Shown here one piece after another: positions 33,535-43,909 of a stretch of 64,000 nucleotides of DNA. Source of the DNA: Iris pallida. Lineage: Eukaryota > Streptophyta > Magnoliopsida > Asparagales > Iridaceae. The stretch covers positions 8,202,868-8,266,867 of the forward strand of contig JANAVB010010791.1 of assembly GCA_029216955.1 (NCBI GenBank). The letters run 5' to 3'. Both the position numbers and the translations under genes were made by a program. Every line of letters begins with the position of its first letter. Positions within the stretch are counted from its first letter, which is position 1. A model generated the notes under the pieces. It saw nothing but the letters and a program-made list of their open reading frames with translations, was not told the DNA's origin and ran no database searches.

Positions 33535-33958
33535 CTAGGATTGATAATTATATCATCATTTAAAATAGTGCTCTTGATCTTAGCCGATGGCTTGCTAAGA
33601 TTGATAACAAGAGGAGGAAAAGAAGAAGGAGAAGGTTTGTTATGATGAAGGTCGATAACAAGAGGCTTAGAAGAGGTGAGCTCCCTATGCTTCGTCTTTT
33701 TCAGCAAGAGGATGCTTGATGGAAGGAGAGAGATTGATAGTTAGCGTCTGAGAAGATGAGGGACGAGAAGTGCGTCCCTTGACCGAAATCACCAGGACAT
33801 CATCTGGATTCTCTTGACGTTCTTCTTCGGTTTCCATGGCTTTTACCACTTTCATGAACTCTACTTTGTACATTCTGGAGTCCGTAAAATATGTTTCGAT
33901 GCCTCGAAAGGGGTTAAGCTCAGCTACTTCCTTTCGGACTTCTCTATTGTCATCAACA
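33535..33958 (-). pseudogene. Tat-B polyprotein linker fragment
   Basis: The minus-strand peptides (33873-33685 and 33707-33471) match the Tat-A linker at 17061-17600, including GRTSRPSSSQTLTINLSP and the PLVIDL/PLVINLSKP pair. Homology with Tat-A ends abruptly at about 33541, where the Tat-A LTR begins; 33535-33539 (CTAGG) is the predicted TSD. On the right it is cut by Copia-2. Confidence 0.75.
33954..33958. repeat. Target-site duplication CAACA, left (Copia-2)
   Basis: Repeated exactly at 49139-49143, flanking TG...CA LTR ends. Confidence 0.9.
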
Positions 33959-34031
33959 TGTTAGGGTTATATACTAAAAGCATCACTTTTGTAGTAACCT
34001 TATTTCCTTAAATTTTGAATGAGAATCATAT
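33959..34031 (+). repeat. Copia-2 5' LTR, first part
   Basis: 73 bases matching the start of the 3' LTR at 47875. Interrupted by the CACTA element; resumes at 41613. Confidence 0.9.
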
Positions 34032-34400
34032 CACTACAAGAAATATGTACATTATTAGCGCGAAAAATCTGCTATCATACGTATTACATAGCGTTTTCAT
34101 AAATGCTATGTCATCGGCAGCTATCTTAGGTCCCACCCATACGATAGCATTTTTCTAAAATGCTACGACAGGTTCAGATACAATAGCAATATCTGAATGC
34201 CTTAATTTTCTTTATTATGGCACATCCGTTTTATGTTAAAAACTTGATGACAATTCATATTTTGTGCTATGATAGGACGTTCTACAATAGCAATTTTTTA
34301 TTGTTTTAAAATATTTTGTTATAGCGTTAATTAATTATATCACGGCTAAAGTTTCGTGCTATAATATATGATTATAACAGTTTTTTTTTTTGCTATTAAA
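34032..34400. repeat. CACTA left subterminal repeat region
   Basis: Many GCTAT/ATAGC motifs in both orientations, for example near 34062, 34090, 34110, 34145, 34260 and 34322. The matching right-hand region is about 41500-41612. Confidence 0.75.
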
Positions 34401-34606
34401 CGTATTTTCATTCAATAAGAACCTGTTTTACGTATCTATTGTAATATTAGAGAACCTGTTTCACATGATATAAATAAGAACATGTTTTACACAAATAAGA
34501 TCATTCATAACACAAGTCTAAAACCAATCCAACATACATAACACAAGTCTAGAGTTTCATTCAACATACATAACATAGGTTTGAATCCAAAATACACAAG
34601 TCATAA

Positions 34607-34638
34607 GTTCATAAGTTCATAAGTTCATAAGTTCATAA
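34607..34638. repeat. (GTTCATAA)4 microsatellite
   Basis: Four exact 8-base units. Confidence 0.9.
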
Positions 34639-34898
34639 GCCTAGCTAACTCGGACCAAAGTTTGTTCATTCCCCTGCAGAAAAAGCAACAAGGTCTTACA
34701 TCAGTTCAATATTAACAAGAAAAGATAAAATAATTCACTGATGCTCTACAGAGCATTTATGAATTATTACTTAGAAAAATACTTTTGACGCAGAGAAGCT
34801 ACAATCAACCGGGCATTGCTTCATAAAATTCAAATACTGTATCTGATGGGAGGAAAAAAAACCCAGCAAAGACGGTTCAAGTAAACAATAGAACTAAC

Positions 34899-34964
34899 CT
34901 GACCAACCCCGGCAAGAAGGAAACGTCCGAACTTTGCAAAAGTGAGAGAATTTACGAACCCAAC
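34899..34964 (-). CDS. YAO: Captured gene, exon 6 (last WD strand)
   Basis: Acceptor ACGACAG|GTTGGG, donor GTCAG|GTTAGT. The 22 codons include GFVNSLTFAKFGRFLLAGVG. They follow exon 5 in phase across an intron of about 1.96 kb. The terminal exon after it was not recognised. Confidence 0.8.
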
Positions 34965-36925
34965 CTGTCGTCATCAAATTCTTGGAAATTAACCTTAGAG
35001 ACTTGGAGAGATTATGTTAAATGCTTGAAACATCATCAAATTGAAATAAAAGAACAGAGAAATCATCTCGCACAATACAATCCAATTTTATTATATGACC
35101 TAATTATATCGATTACTCTCATTTTATCACAAACACAACAAGCAGGATGAATACAAAAACAAGAAGAACAAACAAGTTTGTATCACAAAGATGGATTCAA
35201 CAATGCAGCACAATTATTAACAAGATGGCTCCTAATAGCATGAACAAGAAAAAAAATCATAACACAATCAATTTTATTACAAGGTAACTTTAATTATACC
35301 AATTACTTTCGTTTTATCACAAACACAGCACAACAAGCAGGCATGAACATAAAAGCAACGTGTCATCCAGCCTCCACCTAGCTACTAACACGGAAAAAAA
35401 AAAACGAGCATGAACATAAAAGCAACATGAACAAACAAGCGTCACAAAGGTGGATTCAGCTTATGCTTCACAGCTATAAACAAGAAGGGTCCTCCAGACT
35501 CCACCTAGCTACTAGCATGAAAAGAAAAAAAGAACTAATTACAGCAAGAGAGAGAGAGAGAGGGTTCTCAATACTGACAAATTTACAACTGTAAATCTTA
35601 AGTTCGTCTTGATGCTCTCAGAGTACACCCAATTGTCAGTCAATTTCGAGATAAAGTTGGTACTAAGATCCTGGCCACAAATGCTTAAGCAAGGGGCCTA
35701 GTATGGTAGCTGCAAGTTAGGGATCCTTCTTTCTTAATCACTACAAACAAAAATCATGCAGTTCAAGAGCTAGATTCCAAACTTTCTTGAGTGTCTACAG
35801 ATGATAATCCATTTCTTTTACAAATACATTCATTTCCATTGCATTGATTTTAAGCCAGGAATAAAGCCAAAGGACCAAATGAAATGCATTTCCCTGGGGA
35901 AGCCAATCATTAACAATCCGAAACTTAGAGAAAATCCAAAGAACCAAAGAAAGTTATTCTTGCCCCACTCCCAAGAGATTAAATACTCAAAGGTATTGAT
36001 ATTATAACTGGAAAATACAGTATGTTGTTGTTTTGAAGACTCCCCCAGCCTCGTATAAATCTCCATTTGCCCATGACAATGTCATAGCTAAGTTCGAAAA
36101 TCTTCAATCATGTCATGGACACCCCTTTCCACAGTGTTGCATCCTTATTGACGCACAAATCATATGCTAAAATGTGATCCTTTAAGTGTGCCGTCACTAG
36201 GAATAATGGCATTGGCACCTTCCATCCTCCTTAAATATTCATGAGCATACTTCAAAAGAAACTATGGGATTGTCATACCTCCTCTCTTTGGCTTAATGTG
36301 TAATAGAGATTAATGAGAATAGGGTCATGAAAGAAAAGGTGATGAAAATAACAGGCATATAAAGAAAGGGAAAGCATTTTTGCTTGTAGAGGGGATGTGA
36401 TCACCCAGGCAAGCAGCCCTGGGACGAAAAGATTTGGAGTACTCGTGCAGGCATTCCGAAGTCTTTATTGTTCTGTGTCATCTTACCACCTCAAGGCTCC
36501 TTATATTCTAGGGGAACTTGGAGACTGCACCGTGGTCGCATGAGCTTAAGGCATATATGAGGGATCATTGCCTTAAGGGTGCTCTATGTTTTATGCCTAC
36601 TGATTGCCTAGGTTTTATGGCACGACCCTCTCATGATCAAAGCTACTTTAGATATGTATATAGTCCATGTCATAATTTTACCATGATTTTTTTCCAAAGA
36701 GTTGCCATGTAATTACCTGTAACATGTTCATATTGTATTAAACCTAACATGTAGATGAATTTGCCCAAAAGGATGAACCGTAATTTGATTGCCAACTTAA
36801 CAGAAGTAGGGTGTTATAGTATACAAACATGAACACAATTGCCACCACTTTAGTATTAGGGCTTGTTAAATATATGCTTGAACAGCAATTAAGAAACATT
36901 AACCATAGTTAGAATGGAATACCAC
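34965..36925 (-). other. Intron 5 of the captured gene, with imperfect repeats
   Basis: A long non-coding intron. Segments 35088-35200, 35270-35365 and 35407-35460 are imperfect copies of each other, sharing TTTTATCACAAACACA and AAGGTGGATTCA-type blocks. A (GA)n tract lies at 35549-35562. Several short ORFs here look spurious. Confidence 0.55.
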
Positions 36926-37095
36926 TGGATAACTAAATAAAGGCTGGATGCATCTATCATCACTTCTGATTGCCCATAGACGAACAACACTGTTGCCAGC
37001 TCCAGATGCAGCAAGATCACTACCTCTACAAACAGCCACCGAACTCACCCATGACTGGGCTGAAGAACAGCCGACAACTTTGCCAAAGCCATTTT
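36926..37095 (-). CDS. YAO: Captured gene, exon 5
   Basis: Acceptor GTTTCAG|AAAATG, donor TATCCA|GTGGTA. Encodes SWVSSVAVCRGSDLAASGAG and NSVVRLWAI, the strongest family match. Confidence 0.87.
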
Positions 37096-37317
37096 CTGAA
37101 ACAAAGAGCATAAACAATTACTTTGCGAATGCAGTACAAATGTTAAGATGATGGCAAGCCACGCACAAATAAACAAAGATATAAGACAGCAAAAGATTAT
37201 TTTATTGTCTAAGACTCCAACTTAGAGAGATGGACAAGACCTACATGAAAGATGAATTTAGGCTATTGATCCAATCCATTTAGCACTATTAAGTGCAATG
37301 CAAATAGATGCTCTTAC

Positions 37318-37546
37318 CTTTCTTATAACCATTAGGGACCTCTTCCTTATTCTCTTTAGGTGATTGATCATAATTTAATAACAGAGAATGTGCATTTTTT
37401 GTAATATGTGTTGGCTTCTTCCGCAACGCACTCCAATGTTCAATACTTCCATCATCTGAGCCTGATAAGAACTCGCTGTCATTAATGAAACAACAACATT
37501 CTGAAGATGATGGAGCCCGGAAGAGTAACCGTTTAGCATCTGCAAC
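37318..37546 (-). CDS. YAO: Captured gene, exon 4
   Basis: Acceptor GTAATAG|GTTGCAG, donor GAAAG|GTAAGA. Encodes VADAKRLLFRAPSSSE through the SGSDDGSIEHW repeat to NGYKK. Confidence 0.85.
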
Positions 37547-38059
37547 CTATTACATAAAAGCAAACGTTAGTAGCAATACAGGCAGGAACATTACTTTTGG
37601 GTTTTAAGTATTTTACAACAGACATCATAAATATCAAAATATCATCAAAGTAACAGCTATTAGACAGCTCTCTTTCCTCTTCTGTTATGCCACTAATGGT
37701 CAGGCAACTCCAAAAGATTCCATGTTGGCTACTTAGTATTTTACTATGTCGAAATAATTTATTTGAACCTATTTTAGAAACCTAAGCAGCTAAATACAGT
37801 TCCCAGTTCTGGACCTCGAGTGTAACAGGTACATATGAATATTGTTTCCAATCTTAATTACTAGGCATTTTCCAATAGCAAGGCTTTGAGTGCTCTTTTG
37901 ACCATTGGACTCACCTTGCATCCAAATCAAAGAATTAATTAGAGAAAGATAGCTTTCCAGATAATTTACTTCTGCCAAATAGTCTATATCCAAGGTTTCA
38001 AGAATTGGGATTTGTCCTAGATGTTCTGAGGATATTAGTTCAGTGCCATTAGAAGCAAG

Positions 38060-38660
38060 GTTCACAATATTGGTATAGGTTTCGGAGTCTCGGACCCTTC
38101 CTATTGAGTATCTGGTGGTTGTGGTTTCGGCAGTTTCAACGATTATCGGGTTTTTCATTTCGGAAAGGCCAAAAATGATAAAAGAGTATTTTAACATATT
38201 TTATATTTTGTTTTTCTTTAGTTTTAAATGGAAACATATTCAACATTGCTAAATTGTTCAAACGCAATAGATATTATTGTTTATTTACTTGTCCTTAGAC
38301 ATTGTACAACCATAAAAAATAGTTTTGAAGGGAATAATATTAATATGGATGAGTGTTACGAATTTATTGATATACAACTTTAACCAATGGTAATAGTTAC
38401 CGTGTGTCGATAAGGATATCGACACACTAAACAATTGTCGATCTTCGGCACAACTGAATCATTATGTAGACACTCATTTTCGACTCTCTCTCTCTCTCTC
38501 AATTTTTCTTTGTCGAATTGAATTAATTGGGAAAGAGACCCCAACACTGATCGGTGTCGGTAGCCGGCAGTATTGGAAAGGGACATGCCAAAACAGATAC
38601 GATTCGGCCAATCCCGATACATATTGGTATCGGCCGATACTGAAACTATGATTAGAAGGG
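38060..38660. other. Possible small insertion within intron 3 of the captured gene
   Basis: This stretch holds a (CT)n run at 38486-38500, a 14-base palindrome GTATCGGCCGATAC (38627-38640) and several CGATA/TATCG motifs, unlike the rest of the intron. No terminal repeats or TSD could be fixed, so its nature is open. Confidence 0.3.
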
Positions 38661-38791
38661 CAACTAGAGCATAATAAAAGCAAAAAGAACAAAGTAGAGA
38701 ATTTACCTTCCCAACTATGCAGATATCTATTATGTTATCATTATTTTTCCTCAAATGTTTTCCACTATCTATTCCAAGGAAAGACAAATAC

Positions 38792-39016
38792 CTTATAAAG
38801 TTGGACAGTCCGATCATACCCTGCAGTCAAAATTTGTTCCTTGCGTAGACAATCAATTGTAAGTATTTCACTTTGATGTCCATGTAGAGTGTCCATGTGA
38901 GTTCGGTCTTCTACATTCCATAGCTTAATTTGTCGATCAAAAGACCCAGAAAAGAGTTGTGGGGTTCCCTGCCTGAAAGTAAGACAAGAGACGGGTCCTC
39001 TATGACCATGGAAGGC
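38792..39016 (-). CDS. YAO: Captured gene, exon 3 (WD repeats 3-4)
   Basis: Acceptor TTAACAG|GCCTTC, donor ATAAG|GTATTT. Encodes AFHGHRGPVSCL through DRTVQLYK, fully open. Confidence 0.85.
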
Positions 39017-39425
39017 CTGTTAAGAAAGATATTAATGATTAGAAATCAAAACAATGAATTTGCAAAGTTGGACATGCATTCTGGTAGGCCATTACACTTA
39101 TAAAACTACTTGATCTCTACAAGAACTTGTAAATGCAGTGCATGCAAATTGGTTGGTCCTATTAAACTACAAAAGAGGCACTACCACTTAATACAGGTGT
39201 ATTATGAAGAGAAAATGAGTTTTATGTATTAAGAGAACATGTTTGGCCAACTGCAGACTTGATTATTTTGCATACCATCTACAGAGTTGCTTTTAGAAAT
39301 TATACATCAATGTAAAGTTTTAACTAAAAGCAGTATGTCAGGACATGATACATATCAACACATCTTGCAGAAGAATGTTCAAATTTTCAAACATATAAAA
39401 CCAAAACATAGTTATAAATGAGAAC

Positions 39426-39745
39426 CTGAATGTAATCCCTTGTGCGTGTGTCCCATAGATGGACATGACAATCTAACCCGCCAGTAGCCAAATACCTACC
39501 ATCTGGGCTGACAGCTAAGGCTAATACGTGCTTACTTCTCTTTACAGAGGGATTTTGAGGAGCTTTAGAGTGATGTGAAATCAAAATGTCCTCACTGGGC
39601 CACAAATACTTCTCACTTTTACCACTCTCAACATCCCAATGCACAACGTATCCATCTTTAGATGCTGAAAACCCCCTGGTATCATCCTCAGACAAAGTAA
39701 CAGATGTAACGGACTGCCGGTGTTTAACTAAAGGTATATCAGCTC
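39426..39745 (-). CDS. YAO: Captured gene, exon 2 (WD repeats 1-2)
   Basis: Starts around LVKHRQSVTSV; the acceptor is uncertain because a stop lies just upstream in frame. It ends TRDYIQ with donor CAG|GTTCTC at 39425. Confidence 0.8.
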
Positions 39746-41059
39746 ATCTACTTGGCCTATACATGATATACCAGGATCCATTATTTAAAGATAGGCAGAG
39801 CGCCCAGTTAAGGAAGGGCTAACTGAATAATTTCTCTGGTGCACATAAATTTTACCCTGACGAGAAAGATTGCAAATATAGAATCAGCCACTGGAGTTAT
39901 AAAAAATACAAGATTTTATTTTAAGAAAATGAGCTAGACTGAGAAAATGAGAAAACCATGTGGCACATAAACCACAACCAAACCAAATGAGTTTTTGCTA
40001 TGGTAAAATCTAATAAAATCCACATTGATACTAAGGTTATGACTTATGATACGAAACAGGGGATTCCTCAGAATAAGCAGTCTGTAAAAAAAATCAACAA
40101 AGTGCAAGTTACCACGGGCATGTCAGAATATATTGCTTTAGGACAAATACGACTCTTTCCATACCATCATATCACTAGTGCAGAAATCAGGTGGTATCGG
40201 TACTAGCGATGAACTGCAGCTGACACATGCGCTTTGGCTGTAAGCCAGATTGTAAAAGACGAAGCTGCAATTGCAGCAGCAGATGGTTCTTCCACCCACT
40301 TCACTTTGGTTTTTAGTACTGATCTTGGATTGCAATTATGTTGCTTTTTGATAAGGTCTGTGTATTTTCTCTGTAAAAAAATGTAATGAGTATACTCATT
40401 GTGAGCACTCTTGTTAGAAAATACTTTTTATCTCTGTTGAAAACTAGTATTGGAAGATGAATTGAGTTTGAAAGAAGCCCATCAACTATGATACAAATCA
40501 TAGAGGGGAACGCCGTCACTCAGAAATAAGCAGTACACACATTCTCTCTTCACAAAAAGATGCAGCAAGAAGAACAAAAAAGATTCAAAATTTAGGATCA
40601 GCTATGATATAACTCACTTCATACAAGATTTTTTTCAAAAAAACATACCATAAAAAAAACCCTACTTGGAGATAGGTTATGACACGGAAAAGCAGATTCA
40701 GCATTGTGCCACATATCAGGCACGAATGGGACACTCCAAATGCAATAGGAGTCTAGGACACACCAAAACTGGGCTGTGTCGGAATTGTTTTGTGTCTTAT
40801 TGGTGTCCGTCAACACAGCTTCTTTCTTACAATAAATTCAGTAATAATAAAAAATAAAGTTTGAAATTTAAAATCAGACTGTAATTTCAAAAGCAAAGAG
40901 CTTCCTTTTCCAGAATCGAGACTCGAAAAATTGGTGAAGTGAGAAGATACAGACACTCCAGAACCGGTGCAATCGTAGTATTCGTCTCCGTGCAACATAT
41001 AAATTCAATAATTAGAAGAACCAAACTTGGAGAAAGATGGAAATGCCGAAAAAGATCAC

Positions 41060-41380
41060 CTAGAAGCAAAAATTTTCGGGACGCGGCCGCTATCCTCGAG
41101 CTGGCTCTTCTTCAAGAACTCCGCGACCAGGGAATCCCTCCCCCCGTCCCTCTCCTCTCTGTCCTCCTCCCCATACTCCTCGTCCTCCTCCTCGATCCTC
41201 TTTGTTTCTTTCTGGATCCTCTCCAAGTACTCCCTCGCGATCCGGTACTTCACTTCCGCCGCGGTCTCCCCCGCCGCCTCCTCCTCCTCCTCCTCCCCGA
41301 CTACTCCTGCACCCGCCTGAGAACCTCCGGCGTCGTCGTCGTCGCTCGGGAGGCTCTCGAGTTTTAGGGTTTTTCGAAAA
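41060..41380 (-). CDS. YAO: Captured gene, exon 1 (partial N-terminal region)
   Basis: GC-rich and acidic, with DDDDAGG, an EEEEEE run, RIAREYLERIQKETK and GRDSLVAEFLKKSQLEDSG. The donor is CTAG|GTGATC at 41059. No ATG is in frame before the upstream edge near 41380, where captured sequence probably begins. Confidence 0.75.
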
Positions 41381-41612
41381 AGAGGGAAACTGAAAGAGGA
41401 AATAAAAGAAACCTGAAATAAAAGAGGAAAAGTGTTTTTTTGGTCAAGTGTTTGGCGGTATAAGTGTTTTTAGGTTCCCGCTTAATGAAACTCTATCTTA
41501 GCGTTTATCAAATGCTATTATAAAGTAACCAAAATATCAAACTTATTTTTTATAGCAGTTCAGCAAAACGTGCTATTACGTTATGCTATCAATGTGCATT
41601 TTTTTTGTAGTG

Positions 41613-42812
41613 TATGGACAAATATTTGCATATTATATTTGTTGCAAGTGTTAATGCAAATGTCTGATATTCTATATTGTAGATAATATGGTATTTGGTG
41701 TAACACAGAAGATCATATTATCAGTTTCCTATGGAATATATAAATGGTTCACAACCTAGATTGACTTGGACAATCTATTGGAAAGGTTGTAGTGTAATCT
41801 GGTATTAGTCTATCTTGACTATAGGTTTACACTAGTACACTTTGTGTGTATTGAACAAGATCACTTGAGGTTGTTCTCTTTGTACTAACTATATAAGAGA
41901 ACAAACACCTCTATTATTATGGATGCTTGTGCTCTTAATCCGGATATAACAACAAGTATGTATATGCAGTGTACATTACTTTGACTCATGAAAGAGTGAG
42001 ATTCATTATGGGTCAACAACCTCTATGAATTGGGTAATAACATTGTATGTATGATGGGCTGTTGATTATAAATGGAATCCATGTCCCGATACATCGAGTT
42101 GATGATGTCCCCTGAAGGATCTCATAAGGATTGTCATGTAAACCCTGCAGGTAGATTATATCTGACATGACAAATATAGTTGAGCGGTACTACTTAAGGA
42201 TAAAAGATGTCGAATCAATATAGTTGTCAGTAACTTAATTTGATCGACGGACATTCGATATCTTAACTTGGAGAGCCAAACGAGCATATAATAAAAGGAG
42301 CCCACAAACATAATTTATGATTAGGGAGGTAGTGCAACAATAGCTCATTAGTGGACCGAGCTATTGTTAATGGACCTGGATTATGTGTTCGGATTGAACA
42401 CAGGATATCCAGATCTGTTAGGAGGCATAACCCTAATTTCTCTCCATGGTCCCTGACGTAGCCTATATATATCCTCTATTCTCTGGCCGCCAAATTACTG
42501 ATTAGAAATATGAAGCTTTCTCTAAATTCGTGATTCACATAAGGAAAGAAAGAGAGGGCTGCCAAGGAGAAAAAAAGGTTGGAAGATTGTCGCCCACACG
42601 ACGTCCAACTCGAGGAAGGAATACGTGCAGAAGATCTTGGGGTCGTCCGCTCGAGATTGCCAGGAACTACTTGTCTTCTTCCCGCCGCACATATAATTCG
42701 TGAATCCTAGTTTCCGCCTATGAAAATTTAGAACACGTATTAAATCTGCTTAACTTTCTATCGATCAATACACACACCAAAGTAAGGGTCCTGGGAATCC
42801 CTAGTTCCATCA
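41613..42812 (+). repeat. Copia-2 5' LTR, second part
   Basis: Colinear with about 47947-49138 of the 3' LTR. Starts with the TAT duplication and ends GTTCCATCA. Confidence 0.9.
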
Positions 42813-42813
42813 A

Positions 42814-42827
42814 TAGGTATCAGAGCC
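42814..42827 (+). promoter_or_regulatory. Copia-2 primer-binding site
   Basis: TAGGTATCAGAGCC lies one base after the LTR. It resembles the initiator-Met PBS TGGTATCAGAGC with a changed first position. Confidence 0.75.
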
Positions 42828-43909
42828 ACTTTGGATCTGCTTATTGATTGATACGTCCATGTTGTCCAATAAAACTTGCATTGTGTAATAGTCGGTAGAT
42901 GTAGATCTGTTCTAACTCAATTTTGCAGGCATCTTAGATCCAACTATTATGGTCCAATGCATGTTTTATTTTGTGATTGTTTTAAACCACGGACATGTCA
43001 TGGATGTTGTTGTTGCTGTGGATGTAATTAAAATCATGAGGGTTGATCGTGTTTATAATTTTATTTTTCAATATAGATTATGTGTGAACTCCTTTGGGAG
43101 GCATAAGATTGATGCAATCTTAATTTTTTTGATCAATCGTGATGGCGATGGTGGCTGTTTCTGACGTCGAACCCCGAATAGATCTGTGTAGCGCCAGATT
43201 TTGGATTCGGATAGTTGAGGACGGAGCAGGAAAGATGACCATAATAGTTGGATATTTTTCTCTTATTTGTTGTCATTTTGCTTTTTCTGATTATGCATGT
43301 TTATTATTGTGTGAATGTTTTTTTTTAAAAAACTAAGCCTACATTAATAATGGACAACATGGACATAATATCAACTAGTAGAAAAACCTTCATTGTTAAA
43401 TAACTAAGTGGGAGAGGATATTTATTTAGTATAAATTCTATAGTCTCTATTACTAGTTTGTAGGTGATATAATTATACCTGCACATTGGCTTTAGTGCCT
43501 TCCTCCATATCGGATGAGTATAATTATGGATCACCAGTACAAACTTCCTTAGGGATAATTGTAGAAAGTTACCTAGTATGTGTTCACTTCTCCATCTGAA
43601 GAAACTCATTACAAGGTAATGGACTTAGTATTAAGTAATGGTATACACTTAGATACAAATAATGGTATCCTCCCCATCAGAGTCACTGCTATTATTTGTA
43701 TGACCAGAGCAAGACCAACATATTAAATTCATGATGTATACGTCCACACTATCGTGGCATGCTAAATTCATGATGTTCAAGGTGTTGGTAAATTTCTTAT
43801 TACTGTTTTGAGGGAATCAATGTTCGATTAATTCAAAAAGTTTTTGTCCTACATAATTTTTATTTATGTGATTCTCAGAATTTTAAAAATAGGTTCTTTC
43901 AGTCCACTT
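42828..43909 (+). other. Copia-2 leader region
   Basis: About 1.1 kb without a recognisable gene. Short ORFs in it (for example 42949-43164) match nothing I recognise. Confidence 0.55.

Larger units (their letters stand above)
34899..41380 (-). pseudogene. YAO: Captured YAO/RRP9-type U3 snoRNP WD40 gene, nearly complete
   Basis: Six exons on the minus strand encode a WD40 protein closely resembling plant YAO, the homologue of RRP9/U3-55K, a nucleolar U3 snoRNP protein in pre-rRNA processing. In order: an acidic N-terminal segment with IAREYLERI and LEDSGRV; then WD repeats with GFSASKDGYVVHWDVESGK, YLATGGLDCHVHLWD, LFSGSFDRQIKLWN, LTAGYDRTVQLYK, FLSGSDDGSIEHW, DLAASGAGNSVVRLWAI and a last strand FVNSLTFAKFG. 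Exon phases agree from exon 2 to exon 6, and no stop codon occurs in the exons. The start codon with the first roughly 40 residues and the last roughly 30 residues are not found, so it is a gene fragment. The exon 1/2 junction is unresolved. Transcription is unknown. Confidence 0.88.
34032..41612. mobile_element. CACTA (En/Spm-type) transposon carrying a captured gene
   Basis: The left end CACTACAAGAAATATG and right end CATTTTTTTTGTAGTG form imperfect terminal inverted repeats of about 22 bases (3 mismatches). The 3-bp TSD is TAT (34029-34031 and 41613-41615). The subterminal 350 bases on the left and 150 on the right are crowded with ATAGCR/YGCTAT motifs, as expected for transposase binding. 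No transposase-like ORF is visible, so the element is non-autonomous. Almost the whole interior is a WD40 gene copy with introns. Removing it reconnects the Copia-2 LTR. Confidence 0.93.

Noticed and set aside
35830..36066. 78-codon aromatic-rich ORF
   Set aside because: In intron 5; composition is low-complexity and no relation to the WD40 family.
37790..38817. Two minus-strand ORFs of 135 and 145 codons within the CACTA
   Set aside because: They fall in intron 3 and partly overlap exon 3 in another frame; no domain, no splice logic.
40939..41393. Plus-strand proline/leucine-rich ORFs
   Set aside because: Antisense shadows of the acidic, GC-rich exon 1 of the captured gene.
42949..43336. 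Short ORFs in the Copia-2 leader
   Set aside because: No domain, no conservation visible, and upstream of the real gag start.
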